A stretch of 64,000 nucleotides of DNA from Apoda limacodes (taxonomy: Eukaryota; Arthropoda; Insecta; Lepidoptera; Limacodidae): positions 18,840,205 through 18,904,204 of the forward strand of contig OX291558.1 in assembly GCA_946406115.1 (NCBI GenBank), in the 5' to 3' direction. A program made the translations under genes and the position numbers. Below the pieces are notes generated by a model that saw nothing but the letters and a program-made list of their open reading frames with translations, was not told the origin of the DNA and did not search any database. Numbering within the stretch: the stretch's first letter is position 1; the number at the start of each line of letters is the position of its first letter. Below, piece by piece: positions 1-12,000 of this stretch.

Positions 1-1593
1 ATTTCAGGACGTTTTGTTGATACAAAATTGTGTATGTATGTGCGCAAATGAAACAAATTTAAAGACTTCATATCTTTAACTATGTAATGTAATTTTTTTT
101 TAAGTTAAGTAATTAATTAGTACTTATTTTTGTAAATAAATCTTTATACAATGGCAAAAGTAGAGTATTTAAAAATTGACGCGAAAAAAAAACCATCGCT
201 TTTAAAACGTATCTAAAAGATAACTTACAAAACATTTTTTTTATGTTTCTTTTTTTGTACGTTTGGTAATGCCAAGCCAAATGAAATTTTCAGAGATTTG
301 TTATTATGAACCAACATACAAATATGTTTTGGAAATTGAGATAAAAAAAATTTGGGGTAACTCTCCATACATTGTACTGAGGGATGAACTTTTTTTTTCG
401 CGTACCCCATGCCATCGTATAGGGTGTCAAACTCAGTGAGCCAACTATGAAAAAAATAGTAAAAATTAATTAACTCAAATTTATTTGTAAATGTAAAAAA
501 AAATTTATAATGTTTATATGAAAAAGCTTTGCCTTATTTTTATAACAAGCAAAGGTAAAGTATGTCTTTGTTTGATAATTAATTTAACTAATTTCAAAGT
601 TAAGTTTATGGTTTCATAGGGAAATAATACTTATTTCAGAGTTTTAGACGGATCATGTATGATATGAAGGGAAAGTGAAGCGCAAAAAAGAGTTTTTGAC
701 TTTGACTTTGACTTTTTACTGACCATAAAAACTATTTAATGAAAAAATCCCAGGCTATTTACAGAAAAAAATAGTAATACTTGATGTAGCGTTTGGCAGC
801 TCTATATTATTGTCCTTGAATCAGAATTATTTCAGCTTTAGAACTGAATTACACCGAATACATTCGACATTTATAAACCGATGAATTCGGCTAAATGCGA
901 ATATGTTTGTTTTGCCGAATATGCCGATCACCGAATACTAAACGAATAATCGGTGCATTTTTATCTTTTTTTACCATTTTAGTACAGAATCCTAATAATA
1001 CCGAGCACTGTTTTAGGTAGGTACATATGTACTGACATAGAACTCACTGTAAAAAAGAATTAAAAAAAGACATAAGCTATTGATTAAACAAAGCTTAGAG
1101 TCGAGTATCCAATAACTTAACTCATCAGTATATTTGTTCCCAGTCGGTAAACCAACGGTCTGTGCTCGTCACCCTACGCACGGGGCGGGATGGCTAACCC
1201 CTCAAACGCCCAAAGACCCCCGCCCGCCCAACGAAATGAATAACAAAATCAAAAACAAATATCTTTACTGTGTAAAAGGTGATTTTTCACTTTCAAGAAA
1301 TAGGCCTTGGTAATTTTATTCGAATTAATTGACTTAGTTTTCATTTTAGTTCTTAAATAAAAAAAAAATACGATTTTTTAATACTACACGGAACCACGGT
1401 AGTGTGTAGGTCAAGTTATAAAAAGACAAGTGCCTAGGTTATCATTTAATGTCTAAATAACCCAACATTGCGCTGAAGAGTGCAAGCAGCACCGCAGCAA
1501 AAGTTTGTCCGCGTGTAGTTGTGAAGGCCATCTGCGGCCAACAACAGTAGACAGTAGTAAGAAAAAAAAATGTCTAAATTAAATCACCGTGAT
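1..1593. other. AT-rich non-coding stretch
   Basis: No gene is visible. A (TTTGAC)n-like tract lies at 695-715 and may be the tail of a decayed LINE. Positions 850-955 hold many CGAATA/CCGAATA words in both orientations, resembling the subterminal repeats of a hAT-type element, but no terminal repeat pair was found. A C-rich pocket at 1141-1235 stands out from the background and has no open frame of note. Confidence 0.5.
695..715 (+). repeat. (TTTGAC)n short tandem tract
   Basis: About three and a half copies of TTTGAC. The same hexamer ends the LINE fragment near 5690, so this is probably the relic 3' tail of another copy of that retrotransposon type. The sequence before it was not recognised as coding. 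Confidence 0.6.
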
Positions 1594-1698
<105 letters not shown>

Positions 1699-1928
1699 GT
1701 ACCCTAACCAGCATAAATAACTAATCACTTACATAAAAGACGATATTTCATAAACTAGTAAAGATAGCTTCATAGAACAAAAAGGAGTATAAAAAAATAG
1801 TTTTATTTAAGTTATAAATAATTAAATACGCTAAATAAATTAATGTTCTTTTGACTTCACAGAGCTATTATTAGATATATGATAAGTTGTTTAGGAAATA
1901 TTGACGCCTTTTTAAGTGACTAGTTACT

Positions 1929-2142
1929 AACCGACTTCAAAAATAGGAGGACGTTCTCAATACCTCGGAATCGAAATATTTCTCGATTACTCGAAGAAGC
2001 CTCATGATCGATTCGGAAAATTCTTTTATTGTTAAAAAGGTAAAAAGGTATATTTACTTCCCAAGTGGCACCATGGGTTATCAGGTCAGGATATAATAAT
2101 GGGATCCTGGAGAAATAAGAAAACCTCTTTTTGAAGTCGGTT
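1929..2142 (+). mobile_element. MITE-like element with CCGACTTCAAAAA ends
   Basis: The left end reads AACCGACTTCAAAAATAGGA and the right end carries the inverse, TTTTTGAAGTCGGTT, giving a 214-bp unit with inverted ends. The inner words CCATGGGTTATCAGGTCAG and ATAATGGGATCCTGGAGAA recur inverted in the copy near 28.5 kb. This is a known kind of lepidopteran interspersed repeat; superfamily not determined. The target duplication is not clear. Confidence 0.6.
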
Positions 2143-2934
2143 CTTGTTTTTGTTAAAAAAAATTAGTTATCTCTTTGTAGTAATGTTAGCAATTGATTAT
2201 AATATTTAAATAATACCCACGTGTATGTATGTATATGCCCCATTTTTCTATAAGAATATGTATTGTGGTTATTTTTGGTTGCTTTAGCTTAAATGTTTTC
2301 TGCATTATGAAGATGAGATTACATTTTTCTCGTAAAAGCGGCTTCAATTTACATTTAAATGAGCCGAACTGAAGTTTCAACGTCTTTACGTTGGCTGGCA
2401 CTCATGTGAGTAATATATTTAACATTTTAGTTGGTATTTAGTAAAATTATTTGACTGTTTGGATTTTCTCTGTTAAATACATTGTGATTTGAGCTTTGTA
2501 GGCAAAATAAATAATTGAATTGGTTAGTAAGTTGGTACGTTATGTGAATTTAAGCTTTTAACGAAGGTCATTGTTAACATAATTAATTCTTTAAATTGTT
2601 GATTTTTAATTCCTTAATTAGAATGAGGCGGCCAAGAATAAAAAATGCGTTTTCTTTTTTTTTGATTAACATATTTTCGTTAGTTTTTTTATTCAAGTTG
2701 ACTTTTAACAGCACTTTTGAATCGACAGTTTAATTATTAATTTTGTAGACCTTGCTATTACCTATTCGGCATTATTTTACTCTTTAAACACTGTAGTTGA
2801 TCTTCTAATTATTTTTCACTGTCTTTCGTTATATACTATACTCATATCATAATACCTAATCTTTTTACGATCCTTGATTAAGGCACGTTAAGCAATTTAT
2901 AGTAAAATTACTATTAACCATGATATTTTTTTTA
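2143..2934. other. AT-rich non-coding stretch
   Basis: No gene, RNA or clear repeat end seen. The only open frame of about 70 codons on the minus strand lacks domain-like features. Confidence 0.4.
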
Positions 2935-3260
2935 CTAGACTTTGCCAGCGGCTCCGCTCGCCCTAAATTCGATTATCGGCGTGTAACTCCTTAATTAACT
3001 CCAATTCATTAATTAATAAATGATACCAATAAATAGCTATAGCATGCTATAGGTGCAGCAATAGTTCGTTTAACTCTGCTATAGTTATTCCCGCATGAAC
3101 TTTTAAATTTTTAGAAATAAAAAGTAGCCTATATGCTATTCCAGGACCTAACCTATATGTATGCTAAGTTTTATCCCGATCCGTCCAGTGGTTGATGTGT
3201 GATTGAGTAAAAAACATCCATCCACACATACAAACTTTCACATTTATAATATTATTAGGA
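2935..3260 (-). mobile_element. Short non-autonomous Helitron
   Basis: Read on the minus strand it starts TCCTAATAATATTATAAATG and ends in GGCAAAGTCTAG, the 5'-TC and 3'-CTAG ends expected of Helitrons. The flanks are A and T, the usual AT insertion site. It lacks any coding capacity at 326 bp. Similar copies lie at 31.03, 42.2 and 43.85 kb, which supports a single family. Known in Lepidoptera as abundant Helitron-like repeats. Confidence 0.78.
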
Positions 3261-4673
3261 TACTTAGACCGTACTATATTACTGAGAACTTTAATGCATG
3301 TGGTTTCGGATTGAATGATTCAGTTATTTAAATAACCACGACATAAACTGTATTGTTAATTTTAAGTAGTTTGAATATAAAAAAAGATTATAAAATATAG
3401 TTTAAAGTATAAAATATTAAGAATTAAAATTGAGGGCAATATGGTCACCTTGAGCTTTGTGCTCTTATTAAAACAAAACAATATATAAAAATATATATAA
3501 AAATAAATACATACAGGCAACAGTTACCTATACTACAATTTTTAAAATCAATCCAGTTGTTTCGGCCGTAGATCACATTATCAAATAAAAATTACACCAT
3601 CCCAAATAAACGAACTATACACATTCTTTTGTCTATGGATTAATTAATTAAATTTCATAGACACGCTGAATTAAATGTATAAGAAACTTTTCTTAAACCG
3701 CTTAAAGAGTATACAGCTTCATCTGTGTTTAAATTAAACAGAAACAGTAGTAATTAATCGCAGCTCCTACAACAGCTCCCCCTACCCTAACCCCGGAAAG
3801 TTCCAACCAGTCGCAAAGACAGTGAAATGTGCTCGGGCTTAGTGAGAATTTTCATATTACCTTATAAAGAACTTTGTTAGCTAACAGTTAAAGTTCATAT
3901 TGGTTTGTTGGCGTGTTCGGGGGCATAATGCAAAGGGTAGTTTTTCAAATAAATAAACGTAAAGGGATTGCGGTTATTAACTGTTAGTGATCAAATTATG
4001 TTGTATTGATTCAAAAGGTTAGTTGGTTCACATCGAGAATTATTTGGGTAATTGATTCTACTACATTTAAACTATGTTACAGGTTTAGTGGTATTGTTTT
4101 TTACCCGACTGCGTGATGCAAAGAAAGAGTAATGTGTGTATCAGCCTATGTGTGTAATGTATGTATGTTAGTTACTTTGTGGCGCTCTATACAGACCAAA
4201 CGATATTTTGATGACTCTTACGTCAATCGATTCATATTAATCTTGCGAGTGTCACTAAAGATATGACAGTAATCAAAATTCAATATGGCGACAAACAAAC
4301 GCCATATTGTGAAAAAAAAATTAAAGTCGACGAACTATGTAAAGTGGGGTATCATTGATTAGGTATTTTAAAATCATCTCTTATCATTTTTCAATATAAA
4401 TGACCATTTAGAATCTATAACGATTTACATTTGGTTAGCAACCATTCTCACTTGAATCTTCATACTGATGATGAATAAATAATCAATAGTTTAGACTACT
4501 TATTTTAAGCAAGGTATTTAATAAACTCCACCATATAAACTCCTTTAATAAATTTAGAAGATTGCGATTTTTACCGTCGTATAATTCTGACTGTAACGTG
4601 TCAAATAATAATATATAAATTTAAAAATCAAAAAACCCAACTGCGTAAAAAATGAACTATAGATAAAAACTGA
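3261..4673. other. AT-rich non-coding stretch
   Basis: No gene seen. A 10-bp inverted repeat (CAATATGGCG at 4281-4290 and its complement at 4300-4309) could form a small hairpin. The rest is low-complexity AT-rich sequence. Confidence 0.4.
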
Positions 4674-5370
4674 AAAGACAAAAATAAGTGTGTTAAATTT
4701 ACATTACCAAATGTTAGTCAGAGACAGACATGTATTGATATTAATGGCGAGCAATTAGAACTTGTTAATTCAACAGTCTTTCTTGGCATAACGCTGGACT
4801 CCAAACTTCAATGGGGTCCTCATATTCATAACCTAGCCAAAAAACTTAGCTCTGCTGTGTATTCGATCAAGAAAATAAGACAATTGACCGATGTCGACAC
4901 TGCAAAAATAGTATATTTCCATAGTTTAATGACATATGGTATCCTATTGTGGGGTAGCGCTGCTGATGTAAATACAATATTTTTGTTACAAAAAAGGGCA
5001 ATTCGTGCTATTTATAAATTAGGATCTAGGATATCTCTGAGGGATAGGTTTAGGGAAGTAAAAATTTTAACTTTAGTGTCGCAGTACATATATGTAAATA
5101 TTTTATATGTACATAAAAATATCAATAGTTTCAGCAAGAAAAGTGACGTTCACAAAGTAAATACTAGAAGTAAAAATAAGCTGTTGGTGCATGATACACA
5201 AAATAAGTCACTCTTTTATGGGGCAATGTATACACTTTTACAACAAAGTTCCCAATAAAATTCAAAATCTATCAATAAGTAAATTTAAATCTTTTATTAA
5301 GCAGGTACTTTGTAAAAAGGCATACTACAATATTGCAGCCTATGTAAATGATAAAAATCCTTGGGACTGA
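4674..5370 (+). pseudogene. 3' part of a non-LTR retrotransposon reverse-transcriptase ORF
   Basis: An open reading stretch from about 4674 reads through the block FLGITLDSKLQW, then LAKKLSSAVYSIKKIRQL, then YGILLWGSA and QKRAIRAIY. This is the characteristic C-terminal region that follows the reverse-transcriptase domain in arthropod Jockey-like LINEs. The upstream enzyme core is missing, so the copy is 5'-truncated. The frame stops at 5256-5258, but an adjacent frame continues sensibly (YNKVPNKIQNL to NPWD) to a TGA at 5368-5370. One extra G in the GGGG run near 5219-5222 explains the shift. The copy is dead. Confidence 0.85.
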
Positions 5371-5690
5371 TGATGCTCAATTACAGGATGCATAGGTAAA
5401 CCAAATTAAAATGGAAAAAACATAAAATTGTACGACTAAAATTTTTTTATATAAAACATTAATTGTTTATTTATTATTATTATTATTAGTTTATTTGTAT
5501 TATTGATAGTGTTTTTAAAAGAGTAACTATCGAGTTTCTTTCCGGATTCTTCTCGGTAGAAATCAACAACATTGTGAACCGGCGGGAAGGTGGGAGGGTT
5601 CAAAAAATAATATTTTATAACTTTGACGATTCAAAAGTGATTGTAAAATCCTTATTTGAATAAACCATTTTGACTTTGACTTTGACTTTG
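5371..5690 (+). mobile_element. LINE 3' untranslated region with (TTTGAC)n tail
   Basis: AT-rich sequence after the LINE stop codon, ending at 5669-5690 in three to four copies of TTTGAC instead of poly(A). The junction marks the 3' end of the retrotransposon insertion. Hexamer-repeat tails of this kind are common on lepidopteran non-LTR elements. Confidence 0.75.
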
Positions 5691-7261
5691 AAGTCCTATA
5701 ATGATTAATTCTAATACGGAACAGCTACTTTAACAGTCGGAATGCAATAAAATCTAGACCGGCTCAAATCTTCCCAATAATAGGTTCCAACTACTATGCA
5801 ATGCCGCAAGTTAATTTCAATCCAGGTTTTTGCGGGACTGAACCATCTAAGCCCCGCTGGATACAGGGATTTGCGAGGTCCAGCAGGGTGTATTTAGACC
5901 TCTGAAATCAATCGTAATAAAGACCTAATAGACCTCGTTTTAATTGTTACCCAAAATAAACGGGCTTTTAGATACATTTTACATTTACATTGATAATATT
6001 TAGTAACAGTGAATTGAAGGTATGTGCCTTTTCATCTACCCGACTCTAAATAGTTAATTTTCTTATTTATCAAAAACTTTATTTTGTTTAATAGTTTTAA
6101 TTGTTTGCTTTTGAGTGTCGAATTGGTTTTTTTTTTCTTAACTAAACTCATCCATGCTTGTAACAACTTATTACAATCTTCAACATAAAATGCGTGTTTC
6201 ATCGACTCCAAATTAACATCAATTACTTTTTTTCTCTCCAAAATTTTAGTTTTAAATCCACTCCATTAATAGGGGACCACCTTAGGAGCATACTCTTTCG
6301 AATAAAAAAAGAATTTTTGAAATCGGTTCACAATTGACGGAGAAATCGGTGGACATACATAAAAAAATATACCAGTCGAACATAGAACCTCCTTCTTTTT
6401 TGAAATCGGTCAAAAAGAAATAACGTTTGACGGGTCAGCTAGTGATAAATATTTTGTATCATAAACCAGAACTTCCAATATTTTTGTACTTTATCATTTT
6501 TGTGTGATTGTTTGGTTTTTGGGGCCTCATAATTTTTGTAATTTCTTGGACCAAGACTTTTGCCCATTTTCCTTAATAGTCCAAAACTTGTTCAATTCTA
6601 ACAATTATTCGAAACCCATTTTTAAAATACCCAAGTTAGTACATAAGTACCCAATAAGGTGTATTTAGCTTCTAAAGTAATTACTTTATAGTAGCTACTT
6701 ACATAAATTCGTCATACCACTGCGGGAATACGAGCCCTTATCTGGGTGAAGGACAAATTACAAAGTGGAATGCTATTTTTACATTGTTCTTCATTTCATT
6801 TCATTTTCAATTAACCCAAAGATCGGCGAAAGATAACAGTTTGACGTAACAAACTTAACTATTCATGTCGAAAAGGCACTACCTTAGATACAAATTTGTA
6901 ACTGGCTATGTATTTAGTATGGATACATTGTTAGCTTGCTTTTTTGTTGATAGAATGCTTAGTTTGTTTTAAACAATACGGGTCATGCCGTCCGCTGGTA
7001 TTGCTTATCGCCGTCCGGGTAACCGATAAGATAGTGTTCACTGTGTTGTATGACTTGTATGGTTCTCGCATTGAAAAGCTGTACTAAATATACTAAATGT
7101 CCGCAATAAGTAATAATAAGTGAATGATTCACTTCACTTCTTTAATGATAATGATTTACTTTAGTTATACTTAAGTACTTATCTAATTGAGATAGGTAGG
7201 TATGTAGTTAAAAATAATCAAGGATTAATAATCATTCATAAATTTGCAGTTGTTTATTTCC
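5691..7261. other. Non-coding stretch with a degraded repeat
   Basis: Positions 6266-6442 look like an old interspersed repeat: ATCGGT motifs, GAACCTCCTTC and a Helitron-like end GGGTCAGCTAG at 6442. The minus-strand open frame at 6032-6241 (69 codons, lysine-rich) has no recognisable domain and is probably chance or transposon debris. The rest of the stretch shows nothing. Confidence 0.4.
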
Positions 7262-7627
7262 GATATATATAATATACTTTATTGCGCATAAAGAATACAA
7301 AAACAATTAAACAATAAAAGTAATAACAAATTGGCGGTCTTATCGCTAATGAGCGATCTCTTCCAGACAACCTTTGGGTAGAGGAGACTTTATAAAATTA
7401 TTGAGTAGAATGTGCTAACTGAAACTTAAAATAATATATACATTTATAGCAATAGCTAAATTTATATACATATGAATAATAAATAATACTAATACGTACA
7501 AACATCTAAACAAAATAAATATATATATATCAAATACATAACAAAAAATAAAAATAAAAATAAATAAATACACAAACTACATACATCTTAAATGATATAG
7601 ATGAATAAACAGTGTTGATGAGACAGC
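7262..7627 (-). mobile_element. LINE 3' untranslated region
   Basis: On the minus strand this follows the stop codon of the LINE fragment at 7628-7802. It includes GGTTGTCTGGAAGAGATCGC and GCGATAAGACCGCC near 7334-7372, a word combination I know from the 3' ends of arthropod Jockey-like LINEs. The terminus lies near 7262. Confidence 0.65.
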
Positions 7628-7802
7628 TTAAATTTTTAAGTAATGTGTGATTACGAGATTTTTAAATATTCTTAAAGTTTGTGCTTTTTTGACATCAAAG
7701 GATAAGCTATTCCATAGCCTTATGGCTGTGACAGTGAATGAGTCATTATATGCTTGCGAATAATGTGTTGGGGTTTTCAGCATCATGTTTGTAGTGGCGT
7801 GT
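7628..7802 (-). pseudogene. C-terminal end of a non-LTR retrotransposon polyprotein
   Basis: Read on the minus strand, about 58 codons run to a TAA at 7628-7630. They contain YNDSFTVTAIRLWNSL followed by FKNLVITHYLKI. The RLWNSLP-like motif followed by FK...HYL is the conserved extreme C-terminus of Jockey/CR1-type LINE proteins. Everything upstream is missing, so this is a strongly 5'-truncated insertion. No function is expected. Confidence 0.75.
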
Positions 7803-7911
7803 TATTATTATTGAAAAATACTTTTGTTTATTAAATTATTGTAGGTAATACTGTAGTACCTGCCTAAATATCATTACCTATGTGTATTTTATACGTAGAT
7901 AGTCTATCATA

Positions 7912-9015
7912 TCTATACATATAATAAAATGGCAGGAAAGTCAAAACTGTACATTGAATCGATACCGAAGCCAAAAATATAGTTTTTAGAATTTTTGTCT
8001 GTTTGTCTGTTTGTCTGTATGTATGTTCGGGATAAACTCAAAAAGTACTGCATTGATTTACTTCAAATTTAACACGAATATTATTAAGAAGTCGGGTCAA
8101 CATATAGGCTACATATTATCACGCTATCACCTACGGGGCCGAGCAGTTAACCTTAATAGTGCAGTCATTGAAGCGTTATTGGTCCGATTTTTTGAATTTT
8201 TATATATATATATATCTCGCCGCTAGATGGCAATAAATACATCGATTAAATTTCAGACAAAATAAAAAACGGCTTTGATCTTTCATATCTAGCTTAATAT
8301 TGCACTTAGAAAAAACCGATTTGTTCAGTTTTTATCTGCTACAATTTTGTTCATTAAAAATGTTTCGTTAAAATGCATATTTTTGGAGATATTTGCAAAA
8401 AACCGATGAAAAACATGAAAAAAACCGAATTTTCAATTGCCAATAACTTGAAAAGTATTGGGTTTTTTGAAAAACTTTATAGAACATATTTTTCTTAAAA
8501 TTATCTTCTCTTAAAATTGTCTTCTATCAATATCTGAGATTATTTTGAAGAAAAAAACTTACACCACCGAGAAGAGGTGGCAACCACCTCCAGGGTGGGT
8601 GCGGAGTTCAGATCATTTTCACTTTTGAAGTTAAGGGTAAGATGAGCCTAATTCCAAAATTTCATGCAAATCGGTTCACAGTAAAAAAATTCGGAGGTAA
8701 GAATCTATTTTTTGCTCCAGTGACTGCACTATTATTTCTTCAACGCATTCTGTAACAACGTGTAATCTAACGACGCATATTTGACTTGCTTCTTAATTAT
8801 TAATTATTCTACTGACGCATAGCCATTTATTTTATGTTAAAAAATCGTGTAAAGTCATAACTTAGATGCGTTATAATTTTTTTACTATATAAAAATGTTT
8901 CCTATTTGCTAACTAGATGGCGTTGGCGTCAAATTAGATCGCGCTATGGTTACGATCACAATAAGTGATCTTATAGTATAGCGTTCACGCAGACGACGTC
9001 GCGGGCAGCAGCTAG
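7912..9015 (+). mobile_element. 1.1-kb non-autonomous Helitron
   Basis: Begins TCTATACATATAATAAAATG and ends GTCGCGGGCAGCAGCTAG, preceded by a short GC-rich palindromic segment (GACGACGTCG). It is flanked by A (7911) and T (9016), as expected for Helitron insertion between A and T. The 5' part holds a GTCT microsatellite (TCTGTTTGTCTGTTTGTCTG near 7996-8022), an internal feature known from lepidopteran Helitron-like repeats. An internal hairpin GAGGTGG/CCACCTC lies at 8574-8590. No replication-initiator/helicase frame is present, so it depends on proteins supplied elsewhere. Confidence 0.82.
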
Positions 9016-12000
9016 TATACTTATATATTCATTGATAGGTATTTATTCTTTTTCAGTTCTATTAATTTAATGCTTGTTACGTTTTACGTCTTCAAAGAAT
9101 AATATATGCATAGCTACCTAGTACCTTTGTAATAAATAACTCTTTTTAATTAAATAATTCCCATTTTAATGGAAACTTTTGTATTCCTTATCTTTTAAAA
9201 AATCAGTAGTAAGTAGTAGTAAAGTAAAATTTATATTTATTATTTCCAAGTTACAAAATACGCGTACCTTAGCCGACGTCGTAAAATACTCGGGGCTTGT
9301 TTTTTTAGCTTGCAATTTTTCGCAAATTTAGCAAATTTGGCAATCGTGTCACACTGACAGCAGAATAGAAAATAGATTTTGTACTTAACAGTAAGAGACA
9401 GCACGAAAGAAAAAGCAACCGCAAAAGCTAAAAAAACATGCCTTCGGTCACATTGTGTACTTAAGTCATTAAACTGTAGAATAGATATGGCTGCATAACG
9501 GAACGCGCGATCGCTGCGGGTATCGGGGCGCAGCGCGCAGGCGGCTCACCCGTGAACTAGCTATTCTGTATTTCGATGCTAACCCAACACCCGCAACCCT
9601 ACCGTCTTTACATTAGGGTTGCTACACGTTACACGTGCACTAATCAGAGATAAATTTGTAAAATGCATTCATCTATCAACACTCTTTACAAAATAAACAC
9701 CGGCTCTGTTTGTTTTAGACAGTTAGTTCTAGAACATTTGGTTAGTATTTTTTTAATGTTTCGAACTAAAATTTTGTAAGAACATTGTAGAAATTGCATG
9801 ACTTCGTCTACGTATCTTAATACATAATAATGATTAAGATAATTAAAAACAGGGGTCAATATAAAAGTAAATGAAAAAGTATGAACGGGTTTTGTTTGCA
9901 CTAATTAAAAATATTTTTTTATATTTTTATGTGACACATCATAGTTTTAAAAATTATAACTATAATTGTACAAATATTCAAAAAAGGAATTAAAATTAAG
10001 TATCTGAATAATTAAAAAACAATTAAAAACAGAAACAACATAAAGAAATACGCGCCTTACAGACCGGTAGTTTGATAGTAAATGACAAAGCGTCCAATAC
10101 ATAGTCCAATCAAATTAAAATTACACGAAAAATAAGGGGACTATATACAAATGATATATATTTCTTATTTGGTCGACTTATAAAGTGTCATCTACTTTTT
10201 TGAGTTAACAGTCTCAATCAAAACACAAGGTTTAACTCAGGTGGAATTTATTTGATAACCCTGTAATTTTCTAGAGACACACATGCACGGCTTGCAACGC
10301 TTAGAACACGCAATTATGAGTCGGATGTTGACATTAATAGCTACTTGGACACTTTCCCACGTCAAGTATTGCTGCAGCCATTACATTGTGACCTGATAAA
10401 GGCCCAACTCTTCGCTTTTACTTTAAGATATAAACGAATACTAAGGAATAATATATTCATTATATAATATATGATCCGGTTCAAAGCATCATATTGCAAT
10501 TGCAGTGGTCCTGAATTGGGATCATACTGATTAAAGTTGATGGTACTAAAGCCTATTTAGGAATTAGGACTACAATGTCACGCAGTTATCAAAAGTAATA
10601 AATAACATACGGTTCTCATTTTTTCTAGTATAAGGAAGGTCGATCGTAGACAATATTTATCATATTTTGAGTTATAAAAAGTACATCGCTATTAATATGA
10701 ATAGTATTATTCCTTTTATTAATGGTATCTTATGGTATAATAGCGAATCTTACTAAAATTAAAAATGCGAAACAATGCATGAAGCTTTGACGTTGACAAA
10801 ATACCGTAAATACGAATTAAAATAAAATATAGTATATAGTAGACCTAGTAGGTTTGAGATTAACACATACGATACTTTTTATTCCAGAGAAAATTATATC
10901 TTCCTAGGGAATTAGGAGAATTCCAATAAACATTCCTTTTGCCAGACAAAGTACTTTTGAATAGATTTGTGTTTGGAAGGGTACTGGAAACCAGTAAAAA
11001 ATGAGGCTAAGCCATGAAAGTAGATTTTTTTTCAATTGTTTGTTTTAATGTATCTAACTTTGACGTATATTTCACATATTATTTTGAGTTAAGTAAGTAA
11101 GTTGAAGTACAGATAATAGGTATTCTAATCAAAAACTCGAAAAGGACAAAATGAGCAATATAAAAGGCAATCTTCATTGACATGGCGTATTGACACCTAC
11201 ACGGCACATCTGGTGTCGCTATTTTAGTCTGTGATGCGACACTCGCAAACTAGTATTGGTTTTATAACTTTCATAATAACATTTTGATTGCAAAATGAGT
11301 CCAATCCACGCTTTTTATCAGATTGCGAAGTACTTTTAACAATCCTGTTCAGTACAAGATAATGTTTTTGCAAACTTTGGAATTTTAAATTGGCATTGAC
11401 TAGATTAATCAACTTTAAACAAGATTGAACAAAAAGTATCAGAAAGATCTACGAATAATGATATATTATACATTTATATATCTTTACTGTCTTACTTTAC
11501 CTACAAATTATTTTTAATAATGGTAATTAGTAAGATTTACTATCGATTTTGCAAATAATCTTGGCTATAAAAAGTATTTGTCTTATAAATTGTTCTAATG
11601 AGAAAATTGAGATTGCTGGAGAAGTTAATAAGACTAAAAATAATATTATTAATAATTTAATATATGAATAATAACTCTAAGTAGTCATAGTATTACATAT
11701 TATGTCCGAGGGATATACGGAAAATACTTGAACATTTGTGTAAATAGATAAATTATCGTCTAATCCATTTTATGGTAAAATCGATTTTATAACTTAGGTA
11801 TTTGTCGGTGGGGAAAAATAAACAGTTTTTTTTTGGCTTTGGCAATAATTAAAATCTAAACGGAACTTAATCGAACAAAGGCTACAAAAATTATAGGACA
11901 GGCTGAAGTTGTCTTGATAATAGAATTATCCAATAAAAGTAACACTTGAAGTTTCGATAATAAAAATAAACTTACTTACGTGTTACCTTATTTTGTTTTG

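Noticed and set aside
6032..6241. Lysine-rich 69-codon minus-strand frame
   Set aside because: Low-complexity AT-rich codons; no family resemblance.
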